Shown here one piece after another: positions 52,401-60,441 of a stretch of 64,000 nucleotides of DNA. Origin of the DNA: Rhizobium sp. P32RR-XVIII. Lineage in GTDB: Bacteria; Pseudomonadota; Alphaproteobacteria; Rhizobiales; Rhizobiaceae. The stretch is taken from assembly GCF_012641395.1 (NCBI RefSeq), contig NZ_JABAIH010000002.1, forward strand, positions 124,001 to 188,000, in the 5' to 3' direction. Position 1 is the first letter of the stretch. Every line of letters starts with the position of its first letter. Position numbers and translations under genes: made by a program. The notes beneath the pieces are model-generated. The model was given only the letters and a program-made list of their open reading frames with translations, had not been told where the DNA came from and did not search any database.

Positions 52401-52571
52401 GCTCTGCGGCGAGGCGCCGCTGAGTTGCGCCGAAACGTTAACGGTCGGAAAGTCGACCTGAGGCAGGGCGGCGACCGGCACGAGCTGATAGCCTGCGAGG
52501 CCGGCAAGCACGACGCCGATGGCAAGGAGCGTCGTTGCGACAGGGCGCCGGATGCAGAGGTTTGGAATCAT
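49458..52571 (-). CDS. RND multidrug efflux permease
   Basis: 1037 residues, a full HAE1/MdtB-type pump. N-terminus IRRPVATTLLAIGVVLAGLA and PQVDFPTVNVSAQLSGASPQ; SIDNISLLGLTLAVGLVVDD, then AIVMLENILRHVEDGMP, is membrane helix 4 with the paired proton-relay Asp residues. Two large periplasmic loops; second half LSIIALIGLLMLIGIVKKNA. Proton-driven efflux across both membranes with the adaptor encoded just upstream. It overlaps that gene by 4 bases. An outer membrane partner is not in the window. Confidence 0.95.
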   Translation of the reverse strand: MIPNLCIRRPVATTLLAIGVVLAGLAGYQLVPVAALPQVDFPTVNVSAQLSGASPQSMATSVATPLIKQFETIPGISEISASSSLGNTSIVLQFDLNRNIDAAAADVQAAISHATRQLPDNMTTPPSYRKTNPADAPIMLLAVQSDTMPRSKLDEIAEDIISPTLSTLPGVAEVTVFGAQTYAVRVEVDPNKLLTRNIGIDTVNKAIAAANSQAPVGTLQNNSQSMTINADTQRTNAEEFRSLVVATPNGAPIHLGDIAEVQDSVANQYTGSWYDGNRGIILAIQRQPDANTVDVVDAINAKLPQLHAEIPPSVKTVVMNDAAKPIRDAIADVKFTLLLTIGLVVLVIYLFTGHLAATIIPGLAVPLSLISTFGMMYVLGYSIDNISLLGLTLAVGLVVDDAIVMLENILRHVEDGMPVREAAIKGAGEVSYTIISMSVSLIAVFIPILLMGGVVGRVFNEFGMVVAIAIISSAVVSLTVTPMLGSRLSPNHSQPPLFVRIFDAGFERTLRGYDRGVGWCLRNRPAVLGVFLASIALTGYLFMTLPASFFPQEDIGRLQVTTQARQDISYPAMEALQQQAAAIVKANPAVNHVMSTVGGNARKPLNNGTMFVELKDKDQRPPLDQTLRELRTAINKIPGLQAFVTPNQSLRFGGRQTASQYQLIVQALDADQTNLWANKIQTALRADRRFTDVTTDAQNNALQANIVIDSEKAAAYGIDNDQLRRTLQESFSGYTAAEIQSTGDSYDVIVEYETSKPWDDQKLAEIRVASGNGSLVPLSNFAHVERTTGPVTINQTGQLVSTTVSFNLPAGESLGDATAAIDQIKKDINMPSDVFTSYGGSAQIFQQSQGNTPLLIIAAVLTIYVVLGVLYESFIHPLTILSGLPAAALGALLALKVMGFDLSIIALIGLLMLIGIVKKNAIMMIDVALENLRSTSMTPTEAIHEACVRRFRPIMMTTFCALLGALPIALGTGASSELRQPLGIAVVGGLIVSQALTLFITPVIFIEMGRLNNWVQSFGRRKKRDPEEELPTAIAAE

Positions 52572-53854
52572 TGCTGATCCCCCGTCGCCACCGTCTCCAT
52601 CTGCCGCGGTTCATCGGCCGAGGCGACGTTCAGCACCTTGTCGTCGAACTTCTCGTTGATCGCCTGCTGGTCGTTGAGCTGGCCCTGGCCTTCGATGACG
52701 ACATGGTCGCCTTCCGAAAGGCCGGAAGCGACCGCCGTGAAGCCGCCGTTCGAGCGGGCGACTGTGACCGGCGTCAGATGCGACTTGCCGTCCTTGGCGA
52801 CGAAGGCGAAGAAGCCGTCCGGACCGGGGCTGACGGCCACGGTCGGCACGACGACCTGCTGCTCGTCATTGCTGAAATGCACGACGATGTTGACCGACTG
52901 GCCGGGCCATAGGGCGCCGGAGGCATTCTCGAACTTTGCCTTGGCGAGGATCGTGCCCGATGCCGTATCGACCGTATTGTCGTAGAAGCTGATCTCGCCC
53001 TTGCGGATTTCGCCCTTGGTCGAATCGGGCGCCGTACTCACCTCGACGGGGCCGGCGGCAAGCTCCTGCTTCAGCTCGTGCAGGTAGCGCTCCTGCAGGT
53101 GGAACTTCACATAGATCGGATCGTACTTGGCGATGGTAACGATCGCCGCACCAGCGTTGACGAAGGCGCCTTGGCTGACGGCGATGTCGCCAAGGCGGCC
53201 GTCGAAGGGCGCGCGGATTTCCGTATGTTCGAGGAGCACCTGATCGGAGGCGAGCGTCGCCTTGTCGGCTTCCACCGTCGCGGCCGCCGTGTCGCGGGCG
53301 GCCTTGGCCTGGTCGTAGGTCTGTTGCGTTCCGGCATTTCGCGTCAACAGATCCTGCGCGCGCGTCAACGCCGTCTCGGCTTCCGCGAGTGTTGCGCTGT
53401 CGCGGACGATCATCGCATTGTCCTTGTCGACCGTGGAGCGGGCCGTCCGGTCGTCGAGCTTGGCGATCAGGTCGCCGGCCTTGACCGTTGCGCCGTCCTG
53501 GGCGGCGATGCTGACGACGAGGCCCTGTTCCTGCGCGGCGATCGTCGTATTGTCCTCGGCGTCGGCCCATCCCGTGGCCGTGACGTCCATCGGCAGTGTC
53601 GTTCTGACGGCTGCGACCGTCTTGACGACCGTCGGGCCGCCACCGCCCCGCCGGTTACGCTGCCCGCCGCCTTGCCGGCCGGTTTGCGCCTGGCCGGCGG
53701 CCGTCTGTTGCGCATCGCCGCCTTGGTCGGCGGGCTTCCTGATCAACTGCGAGACATAAGGAAGTTGTGCGACAAACGGGATCCTGTAGCCAAATTGCCA
53801 GACGCCAATGGCAGCTACAGCAATAACGCTAGCGGTTATCCAAGATTTCTTCAT
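52568..53854 (-). CDS. RND efflux periplasmic adaptor (MFP)
   Basis: 428 residues from ATG 53854 (MKKSWITASVIAVAAIGVWQ); a longer frame to 53938 looks non-native. N-terminal anchor, a low-complexity Gln/Gly/Arg linker (AQTGRQGGGQRNRRGGGGPT), barrel-sandwich AAQEQGLVVSIAAQDGATVK with LIAKLDDRTARSTVDK, a helical hairpin (AETALTRAQDLLTRNAGTQQ) and EIRAPFDGRLGDIAVSQGAF. The HlyD-type beta barrel follows. Connects the pump to an outer membrane channel. Confidence 0.93.
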   Translation of the reverse strand: MKKSWITASVIAVAAIGVWQFGYRIPFVAQLPYVSQLIRKPADQGGDAQQTAAGQAQTGRQGGGQRNRRGGGGPTVVKTVAAVRTTLPMDVTATGWADAEDNTTIAAQEQGLVVSIAAQDGATVKAGDLIAKLDDRTARSTVDKDNAMIVRDSATLAEAETALTRAQDLLTRNAGTQQTYDQAKAARDTAAATVEADKATLASDQVLLEHTEIRAPFDGRLGDIAVSQGAFVNAGAAIVTIAKYDPIYVKFHLQERYLHELKQELAAGPVEVSTAPDSTKGEIRKGEISFYDNTVDTASGTILAKAKFENASGALWPGQSVNIVVHFSNDEQQVVVPTVAVSPGPDGFFAFVAKDGKSHLTPVTVARSNGGFTAVASGLSEGDHVVIEGQGQLNDQQAINEKFDDKVLNVASADEPRQMETVATGDQQ

Positions 53855-54007
53855 TCGTGAGACCGGTGTTGGCGGGGGTTGCGCGAAGTTTTCCGGTCCC
53901 AACTGTGCCACAGATACTGCAGCGCGAAAACGCTGCACCCTTTCAATAACTCGTTATAATCCCTTACAATTTCGTAATGATCGAATATTCGCTTTCGGCA
54001 CCTGCCT

Positions 54008-54796
54008 TTAGACCGACCGTGCTGCGCCACCGTCGCAGCGGATCAGCGAGCCGGTGATATAGCTTGCCGGCTGGCTGCAAAGGAAAGCGGCGGTCGCGGC
54101 GAACTCCTCCACCTTGCCGTAACGACCGGCAGGAATGCGCGCTTCCTTGTCGCTGCGGATCTCCTCCATGCTTTTGCCGGTACGCTTGGCGGCCGCGCCA
54201 TCGAGGTCATCAAGGCGTGCTGTCAGGATGCTGCCGGGAAGAAGAAGATTGGTGGTCACACCGTAACTTGCGATTTCCGAGGCGAGCGTCTTGCTCCAGC
54301 CAGCAAGGGCAGGGCGCAGCGTGTTGGAAAGCGCCAGGTTCGGAATGGGCTCGATGACGCCGGACGACGCGACCGTGAGGATACGTCCCCAGCCTTGCTC
54401 CTTCATGCCCGGAAGCAGGGCGTTGGTCAGCGAAATCACCCGCAGCACCATGGAGAAGAAATAGGTCTCCAGCTTCTCCGCCGTCATGTCCTCGGTCGTC
54501 CCCGGCGTCGGGCCGCCGGTATTGTTGACGAGGATATCGAGGCCGCCGAGTTTCGCTTTCACGGCGGATGTCACCGTCTCGACAAACTTCTCGTCGGCGA
54601 GGTCTGCCCAGATCCAGTCGGCCTTGCCTTTGCCTTCGGCGTTGATTGCCTTGCAGTTCGCTTCGAGCTGCTCGCCGCTGCGGCCGCAAAGAAGCACGTT
54701 CGCCCCTTCGCGCGCCAGCGCCACCGCGATGCCGAGGCCAAGCCCACGCGATGAAGCCAGAACGAGTGCGCGTTTGCCGGCAATACCGAGATCCAT
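54008..54796 (-). CDS. Atypical short-chain dehydrogenase/reductase
   Basis: 262 residues. Cofactor motif ALVLASSRGLGLGIAVALAR (ASSRGLG in place of TGxxxGxG) and DILVNNTGGPTPGTTEDMTA (NNTGGP for NNAG). The catalytic Ser region is GRILTVASSGVIEPI, but the usual YxxxK is replaced by ALSNTLRPALAGWSKT, with no Tyr. This NNTGGP/SNTLR form is a recognised subgroup (BKR-like) of unknown chemistry. C-terminal ITGSLIRCDGGAARSV is normal. 51 bases separate it from the FAD oxidase downstream marker. Confidence 0.85.
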   Translation of the reverse strand: MDLGIAGKRALVLASSRGLGLGIAVALAREGANVLLCGRSGEQLEANCKAINAEGKGKADWIWADLADEKFVETVTSAVKAKLGGLDILVNNTGGPTPGTTEDMTAEKLETYFFSMVLRVISLTNALLPGMKEQGWGRILTVASSGVIEPIPNLALSNTLRPALAGWSKTLASEIASYGVTTNLLLPGSILTARLDDLDGAAAKRTGKSMEEIRSDKEARIPAGRYGKVEEFAATAAFLCSQPASYITGSLIRCDGGAARSV

Positions 54797-54847
54797 GATG
54801 ATGTCTTCCCTGAATGATAACCTGTGAAAGCCCTTGCGGCCGCTCTG

Positions 54848-56296
54848 CTACGTAAATGGCACTTTGCCCGGATTGAAAAGATTGGCCGGATCAAAAAGCT
54901 GTTTCAGGCGGCGTGCTATTTCCACCTTCGTTGGATTTGCATGCGCAAGATATCCGTGCCGCTTGTCGAAACCGACGCCGTGTTCGGCGGAAAAGCTGCC
55001 GCCGCTCGACGTGATGCCTTCGTAAACAGCATCGTCGATGGCGCGCTTGCGGTCTTCCGAGTCGATGTCACCGCGATCGATCGCGATATGCAGATTGCCG
55101 TCGGCGACGTGGCCGTAGATGAAAGGGCGGTAATCCGGATCGATTGCCGAGAGCCGCCGCTGCAACGTGGCGACATAGGAATCGATCGCGAGCGGCGGAA
55201 TGGAGACGTCGTAGGACGGTGCATCGGGAAAATCGCGGTAGATGAACTCCGACTGCTCCCGCAACGCCCAGAAACGGCGGCGCTGATCATGCGACTGCGC
55301 GATGATTCCGCCTGCAATGGTTGCGCGCTCCCAGATCTCCGCAAGGACGCCTTCCAGGCTGGCGGCGGCCTCGGCTTCACTGGCGGCAGAAATCTCCACG
55401 AGCAGCACAGCGTCCGCATCGCCTTCGAGCCATCCGAGATGCAGTCCCTGGACCGAGGCGCTCCGCTCGTAGAAGCGCCGCCACATCAACTCCGCGCCTT
55501 CGAGACTGATGCCTGCTTCCGATTCGAGCCGCGCAATGACGGCAAGCGCTGATCCGGCGCCGGAAACGCCGAGCAGCGCCGTCGCCCGGAATGCCCGGAT
55601 AGCCTCGAGCGTGATGACGGCGCGGGTGATGAAGCCGTACGCGCCTTCCGCGCCGATCAGCAACTGCTTGATATCAGGCCCGGCACTGACCTTCACGACG
55701 CGGGTCATGTCGTCGACGATGGTTCCATCGGGCAGCACGGCTTCCAGGCCGAGCACCAGATGGCGCATGACGCCGTTTCGAAAGGCGAGAATGCCGCCCG
55801 CATTGGTCGAGATCATGCCGCCGATCGTGGCGGTGCCCCGTGAGGCAAGGTCGATGCCTGGTATCAGGCCCAAGCTGGCCGCTGCCGCCTGCAGGGCCTC
55901 CAGCGTAACGCCCGCCTGGACAGTGGCGGTCCTTTCTGCGGCATCCACTTTTTCAATCGTCGTCAGCCGCGACGTGGACAGGATGAGCTCGCCTGCTCTG
56001 CTGACGGCACCTCCCGCAAGTCCCGTCCGGCCACCTTGTGGTACGATCGCGACCCCATTTTCACCGCACCAGCGAATGGCGGCCGAGGCCGCTGCGGAGG
56101 AGGACGGAAGGGCCATGACCCCGGCGCCGAAATTCTGCGGATGCTCGCCCGGATCGCGCCCCTTGAGGTCGTCGGGTCCAAGCACGGTGAGTTCCGCGTG
56201 AAGGCCGCGAAGTGCTGCGTGGATCTCGTCCGCTGTCAAAAGCGCCTGCCTTTCCTTTCCGCCTTGAAAGGCTCTAGTCCGGAACGGCAACGTCAA
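54848..56296 (-). CDS. FAD-linked oxidase (D-2-hydroxy acid dehydrogenase-like)
   Basis: 482 residues. PCMH FAD domain: VAIVPQGGRTGLAGGAVSRA, LGLIPGIDLASRGTATIGGM, STNAGGILAFRNGVMRHLVL. C-terminal FAD oxidase domain: PFIYGHVADGNLHIAIDRGD with the conserved His-x-x-x-x-N, and FSAEHGVGFDKRHGYLAHAN. GlcD/DLD/D2HGDH group; the exact hydroxy acid is undetermined. It would pass electrons to ETF, and ETF-QO is encoded divergently next door, which is a sensible pairing. Confidence 0.9.
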   Translation of the reverse strand: MTLPFRTRAFQGGKERQALLTADEIHAALRGLHAELTVLGPDDLKGRDPGEHPQNFGAGVMALPSSSAAASAAIRWCGENGVAIVPQGGRTGLAGGAVSRAGELILSTSRLTTIEKVDAAERTATVQAGVTLEALQAAAASLGLIPGIDLASRGTATIGGMISTNAGGILAFRNGVMRHLVLGLEAVLPDGTIVDDMTRVVKVSAGPDIKQLLIGAEGAYGFITRAVITLEAIRAFRATALLGVSGAGSALAVIARLESEAGISLEGAELMWRRFYERSASVQGLHLGWLEGDADAVLLVEISAASEAEAAASLEGVLAEIWERATIAGGIIAQSHDQRRRFWALREQSEFIYRDFPDAPSYDVSIPPLAIDSYVATLQRRLSAIDPDYRPFIYGHVADGNLHIAIDRGDIDSEDRKRAIDDAVYEGITSSGGSFSAEHGVGFDKRHGYLAHANPTKVEIARRLKQLFDPANLFNPGKVPFT

Positions 56297-56302
56297 TCAA
56301 GC

Positions 56303-56330
56303 CGTCAATTTATATGACGTTGACGTAAGG
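56303..56330 (+). promoter_or_regulatory. Candidate LiuR-type regulator site before ETF-QO gene
   Basis: ATGACGTTGACGTAAG at 56314-56329 resembles the ACGTxxACGT-type palindrome I associate with the MerR-family regulator LiuR, which controls branched-chain and fatty acid breakdown including ETF-QO genes in proteobacteria. It lies about 150 bases before the start and near the divergent oxidase gene. Weak evidence. Confidence 0.3.
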
Positions 56331-56479
56331 GTAATTGATTCATATCCTCCGCCAATTGGCATTGTGCGAATTGGAGGATTGGCTGTCGCTTCCCGGCTCG
56401 ACAATGCTTTCCGGTTTTGACAAGAGAAGACCTGATATGGGGTTGTGGCCGCTTTGCGCGGCCGAGCGGAGACGGATGA

Positions 56480-58144
56480 ATGACCGAGGTAACTGAGCTA
56501 CCTGAACGCGAGGCGATGGAATTCGACGTGGTGATCGTCGGTGCCGGTCCGGCTGGCCTTTCGGCCGCCATACGTCTGAAACAGGTCAATCCGGAACTCT
56601 CGGTCGTCGTGCTGGAAAAAGGCGCCGAAGTCGGCGCCCATATCCTCTCCGGTGCTGTGGTAGATCCCATCGGCATCGACCGGCTGCTGCCCGGCTGGCG
56701 CGAGGAGGAGGGTCATCCGTTCAAGACAGAAGTGACGGCCGACCACTTCCTGGTGCTCGGCCCGGCAGGCTCGGTTCGCTTGCCGAACTTTATGATGCCG
56801 CCGCTGATGAACAACCACGGCAACTACATCGTCTCGCTCGGCAATGTCTGTCGCTGGCTGGCGACAAAGGCAGAGGAACTCGGCGTCGAGATCTATCCGG
56901 GCTTTGCCGCAACCGAAGTGCTCTACAACGACGAAGGCGCCGTCATCGGTGTCGCCACCGGCGACATGGGCATCGAGAAGAACGGCGAGCCGGGCCCGAA
57001 CTTTACCCGCGGCATGGAACTTCACGGCAAATACGTGCTGATCGGCGAAGGCGTGCGCGGTTCGCTCGCCAAGCAGCTGATCGCCAAGTTCGATCTGTCG
57101 CGGGGTCGCGAGCCCCAAAAATTCGGTATCGGCCTCAAGGAGCTCTGGGAGGTCAAGCCCGAGAACCACAAGCCCGGCCTCGTGCAGCATTCCTTCGGCT
57201 GGCCGCTCGGCTTCAAGACCGGCGGCGGCTCGTTCCTTTATCACCTGGAGGACAACCTCGTCGCCGTCGGCTTCGTCGTCCACCTGAACTACAAGAACCC
57301 CTATCTCTATCCATTCGAGGAGTTCCAGCGCTTCAAGACGCATCCGGCGATCCGCGGCACCTTCGAGGGCGGCAAGCGGCTCTCCTATGGTGCGCGCGCC
57401 ATCACCGAGGGCGGATACCAGTCGGTGCCGAAGCTCTCCTTCCCGGGCGGAGCGTTGATCGGCTGTTCGGCCGGTTTCGTCAACGTGCCGCGCATCAAAG
57501 GCAGCCATAATGCGGTGCTGTCGGGCATGCTGGCGGCCGACAGGATTGCCGAAGCGATTGCGGCCGGACGCGCCAATGACGAGGTCGTGGAGATCGAAAA
57601 CGACTGGCGCGCCAGCGACATCGGCAAGGACCTGAAGAAGGTGCGCAACGTCAAGCCGCTGTGGTCGAAGTTCGGCACGGCAATCGGCGTGGCGCTCGGC
57701 GGCTTCGACATGTGGACCAACCAGCTCTTCGGCCTTTCGATCTTCGGCACGCTGAGGCACGGCAAGACGGATGCCCAATCGCTCGAACCTGCCGCGCAGC
57801 ACAAGCCGATCGCCTATCCCAAGCCGGACGGAGTCTTGACCTTCGACCGCCTCTCCTCGGTGTTCCTGTCGAACACCAACCACGAGGAAGACCAGCCGGT
57901 GCACCTGCAGGTCAAGGACATGGATTTGCAGAAATCGTCCGAAAACGACGTCTACGCCGGCCCCTCGACGCGCTACTGTCCGGCCGGCGTCTACGAATGG
58001 GTGGAAAAGGACGGCAAGGAAACCTTCGTCATCAACGCCCAGAACTGCGTCCACTGCAAGACCTGCGACATCAAGGACCCCAACCAGAACATCAACTGGG
58101 TGCCGCCGCAGGGCGGCGAGGGGCCTGTCTATCCGAATATGTGA
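56480..58144 (+). CDS. Electron transfer flavoprotein-ubiquinone oxidoreductase
   Basis: 554 residues. FAD site DVVIVGAGPAGLSAAIRLKQ; the ETF-QO signature VGAHILSGAVVDPIGIDRLL; the substrate and quinone region HSFGWPLGFKTGGGSFLYHL and SYGARAITEGGYQSVPKLSF. The 4Fe-4S cluster ligands are in STRYCPAGVYEWV and NCVHCKTCDIKDPNQNINWV. Peripheral inner membrane enzyme taking electrons from ETF (fatty acid and amino acid oxidation) to ubiquinone. Complete, ending 3 bases before the convergent VapC stop. Confidence 0.97.
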   Translation: MTEVTELPEREAMEFDVVIVGAGPAGLSAAIRLKQVNPELSVVVLEKGAEVGAHILSGAVVDPIGIDRLLPGWREEEGHPFKTEVTADHFLVLGPAGSVRLPNFMMPPLMNNHGNYIVSLGNVCRWLATKAEELGVEIYPGFAATEVLYNDEGAVIGVATGDMGIEKNGEPGPNFTRGMELHGKYVLIGEGVRGSLAKQLIAKFDLSRGREPQKFGIGLKELWEVKPENHKPGLVQHSFGWPLGFKTGGGSFLYHLEDNLVAVGFVVHLNYKNPYLYPFEEFQRFKTHPAIRGTFEGGKRLSYGARAITEGGYQSVPKLSFPGGALIGCSAGFVNVPRIKGSHNAVLSGMLAADRIAEAIAAGRANDEVVEIENDWRASDIGKDLKKVRNVKPLWSKFGTAIGVALGGFDMWTNQLFGLSIFGTLRHGKTDAQSLEPAAQHKPIAYPKPDGVLTFDRLSSVFLSNTNHEEDQPVHLQVKDMDLQKSSENDVYAGPSTRYCPAGVYEWVEKDGKETFVINAQNCVHCKTCDIKDPNQNINWVPPQGGEGPVYPNM

Positions 58145-58147
58145 AGG

Positions 58148-58516
58148 TCAGGCGTTGCTCAGGCTCCGGCCCAACGCCCACGCCGTCTTTTCGAGTCGCT
58201 TATCTCTGGTCCAGAGGCGTGCTTCAGGTGTCAGCAGGACGGAGGCCAGCAGGTGTGCGTCGACATAGCCGATGCCTATGCCAAAAAGCTTTCGCTGTTT
58301 GATAAGGTGGAGAACATCTTCATCTGACGCTTTGACGGCCTTCGGCAAAAGCTCAAGGCTGCTCAGCACCAGGTCATATTGCGGTAGGTTGCCGAGGCTG
58401 ATTTCACCGATAATGAAAGGATGAGAGAGAACTTCCCGTGCTTCCAGAAAATCGCGCAAATTTGGATCACTTGCCCGCAGATGGTCGACCCATACCGAGG
58501 TGTCGACAAGGATCAT
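58148..58516 (-). CDS. vapC: VapC-type PIN-domain toxin
   Basis: 122 residues. PIN nuclease: MILVDTSVWVDHLRASD (first Asp), VLSHPFIIGEISLGNLPQYD (Glu), GIGYVDAHLLASVLLTPEAR (Asp) and LWTRDKRLEKTA (Asp). Cuts RNA, often initiator tRNA or rRNA, when freed from the antitoxin. Its ATG overlaps the antitoxin stop by 4 bases. Confidence 0.92.
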   Translation of the reverse strand: MILVDTSVWVDHLRASDPNLRDFLEAREVLSHPFIIGEISLGNLPQYDLVLSSLELLPKAVKASDEDVLHLIKQRKLFGIGIGYVDAHLLASVLLTPEARLWTRDKRLEKTAWALGRSLSNA

Positions 58517-58710
58517 TCGTCGCCCAGCCTGCGGCGCGGCGGTGCAACCAAATTGGGTGCGCTTCCGCCGAGCCGGGCAAGCGTCCGCGCCGCCTCGCGT
58601 TCGACGAGAGCGCGGAGCGCTTCCCGAACAATCAAGGACGTTTCCGCAATACCGGTCGCGTCACGCGCTTTTGACAAAAGTTCGTCGTCGATGCTTAACG
58701 TTGTGCGCAT
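58513..58710 (-). CDS. vapB: VapB-type antitoxin
   Basis: 65 residues from ATG 58710 (AGGAGACAGGTG upstream). Ribbon-helix-helix start RTTLSIDDELLSKARDATGI, then ETSLIVREALRALVEREAAR and a basic Arg/Pro-rich toxin-binding tail (LVAPPRRRLGDE). Type II antitoxin that binds VapC and represses the operon. The few bases before the ATG are the likely operator. Confidence 0.9.
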   Translation of the reverse strand: MRTTLSIDDELLSKARDATGIAETSLIVREALRALVEREAARTLARLGGSAPNLVAPPRRRLGDE

Positions 58711-58806
58711 CACCTGTCTCCTACGCATCAAAATTAGCATCACATGATGCCGCTTTCAATGCATCGGAAAAGCGGAAATGAGCACTCGGCGGGCAGGCCG
58801 GCTTTT

Positions 58807-59715
58807 CTAGCGTCTCCGAGCCGCGATGCCGGTCGAAAGCGCAACGCCGATCCCAGTGATGACGGCGGCGGCAATCTCGGCGACGCCGATTTCCTCTCCG
58901 AGCAGCACGCCGCCGCCGATCGTGGCCAGCACCGGCGTGATCGCCGTGAAGGCGGCCGCCTGTGTGCCACCCAAAGCATGCACGGCAAGGCCATAGGCAA
59001 CGGTTGCGGCAAGACCCGAGAGGACACCTTGGGTCAGCATCTGCAGGCCGACCTCGGCAAGCGGGGCGCTCGCGATGGACGTGCCGAAGATGAAGGCAAG
59101 GCCGGCGTGGATCAGAAATGACCAGATGGCGATGATCGCGCTTGCCTGCACTGCGGTCAGGCCGGAGCGCCGGAAGGCGTGCGTGTAGGCTGCCCAGAGG
59201 ATTGCGCCCATCGGCAGCAGGACGAAGCTGGTCCAGGGGAGGGCAGTCCCTGCAAGGCTGCGGACGAGCAGAATGGCGACGCCCACGACGATCGCGGCCA
59301 ATCCTAGCCAGCGCGAGACATCCGGTCTTTCGCGGAAGATGACGACGCCGATGAGGGCGGCAGCGAGCGGCATCGAGCCACCGAGCAGAATTCCGGCCGC
59401 AGACGCAGGGGTCGAATGAATCGCCGAAGTGGTCAGCTGGAAGAAGACGGCGCCGGCGCCGGCGACCATCATGGCAAGCAGGCCAAGCGGCACCCCCTTC
59501 GGTAACAGGCCGGTCTTCAGCCAGACCGGTGCCAGCACGAGCGCCGGGATGCCGTAGCGGATCAGGCCGATATCGATCGTCCCGAGCTGTGTTGCGGCGC
59601 TGTGACGTGTCGCAAGGATCCAGGCAGCCCAGATCAGGACCGTAACAACGGCGCCCGCATATCCGACGGACGTCGAGGCGGATTTGGCATTGTTGGTGAA
59701 GGCAAGGACGCTCAT
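58807..59715 (-). CDS. EamA-family (DMT) exporter
   Basis: 302 residues, ten membrane segments. VTVLIWAAWILATRHSAATQ begins the first repeat, and VFFQLTTSAIHSTPASAAGI with LLGGSMPLAAALIGVVIFRE ends it. The second repeat includes AAAFTAITPVLATIGGGVLL and GEEIGVAEIAAAVITGIGVA. Basic end (ARRR). Substrate unknown; the divergent Lrp gene suggests an amino acid. Confidence 0.92.
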   Translation of the reverse strand: MSVLAFTNNAKSASTSVGYAGAVVTVLIWAAWILATRHSAATQLGTIDIGLIRYGIPALVLAPVWLKTGLLPKGVPLGLLAMMVAGAGAVFFQLTTSAIHSTPASAAGILLGGSMPLAAALIGVVIFRERPDVSRWLGLAAIVVGVAILLVRSLAGTALPWTSFVLLPMGAILWAAYTHAFRRSGLTAVQASAIIAIWSFLIHAGLAFIFGTSIASAPLAEVGLQMLTQGVLSGLAATVAYGLAVHALGGTQAAAFTAITPVLATIGGGVLLGEEIGVAEIAAAVITGIGVALSTGIAARRR

Positions 59716-59860
59716 GGATCTATCCTCTCATTGTCATCGGATCGCTGTCCGGTTGAGAAAAGAATAGGCGAGAAGCGCGGGGCATATCCTTGCTATCTGT
59801 GGCGCGAAAGCAGTATCATCGGCAATGTTATGCCAAAAGGCACCGGGGATTTTAGCAATT

Positions 59861-60334
59861 ATGCCAAATCTCGATAAATTTGACTTGGCGATACTGAAGT
59901 GTTTGCAGGAGGATGCGCGGGCGACCAACGTCGAGATTGCCGAGAAGGTCAATCTGTCGCCGTCCCCCTGCCTGCGCCGAATCCGCAACCTCGAAAAGAC
60001 GGGCGTCATCCGCGGCTACCGCGCTGATATCGACCGCAAGGAGGTTGGCCTCGGCTTGACGGTTTTTGTCGAACTTAAGGTCGCCCACCACAGCCGCGAG
60101 AACGCGCAGGCGCAGGAGGCGGCATTGCTTGCCATTCCCGAAGTGGTCTCGTGGTTCCTGATCTCAGGAACGGCGGACTTCCTGGCGGAAGTCGTGGTCG
60201 AGGACCTGGCCGCTTACGAGCGGCTTCTCACCGATACGCTGCTGACCTTGCCGAATGTCAGCGACATCCGCTCGAACTTCGCCATTCGCAGCATGAAGAC
60301 TCACGGGCCGTTGAAGCTGCCCGAAGGAAAATAA
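59861..60334 (+). CDS. Lrp/AsnC-family regulator
   Basis: 157 residues from ATG 59861. Winged helix: LDKFDLAILKCLQEDARATN, VEIAEKVNLSPSPCLRRIRN, LEKTGVIRGYRADIDRKEVG. RAM ligand-binding domain: EVVSWFLISGTADFLAEVVV and TLLTLPNVSDIRSNFAIRSM. Divergent from the EamA exporter across 145 bases, the usual layout of a local amino acid-sensing regulator and its exporter. TTATGCCAAA occurs twice in the gap, near 59827 and 59859. Confidence 0.93.
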   Translation: MPNLDKFDLAILKCLQEDARATNVEIAEKVNLSPSPCLRRIRNLEKTGVIRGYRADIDRKEVGLGLTVFVELKVAHHSRENAQAQEAALLAIPEVVSWFLISGTADFLAEVVVEDLAAYERLLTDTLLTLPNVSDIRSNFAIRSMKTHGPLKLPEGK

Positions 60335-60441
60335 GGTGAGTTTTTTTGTAAACTTTACTTGAAGTCTGCACGTCAATTCTGTAGCGGAAAATTTAAAAGC
60401 GGGAGCTGCCTCCCGTCGCCCGTTTCAGCTGGGAGTTTGAC

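Noticed and set aside
56498..58054. 518-codon minus-strand frame opposite ETF-QO
   Set aside because: Shadow; the ETF-QO iron-sulfur and FAD motifs fix the coding strand.
60335..60441. Iron-responsive operator (TGA-N9-TCA) before the siderophore transporter
   Set aside because: The nearest match has a 10-base spacer (TGA...TCA near 60360-60376); not convincing.
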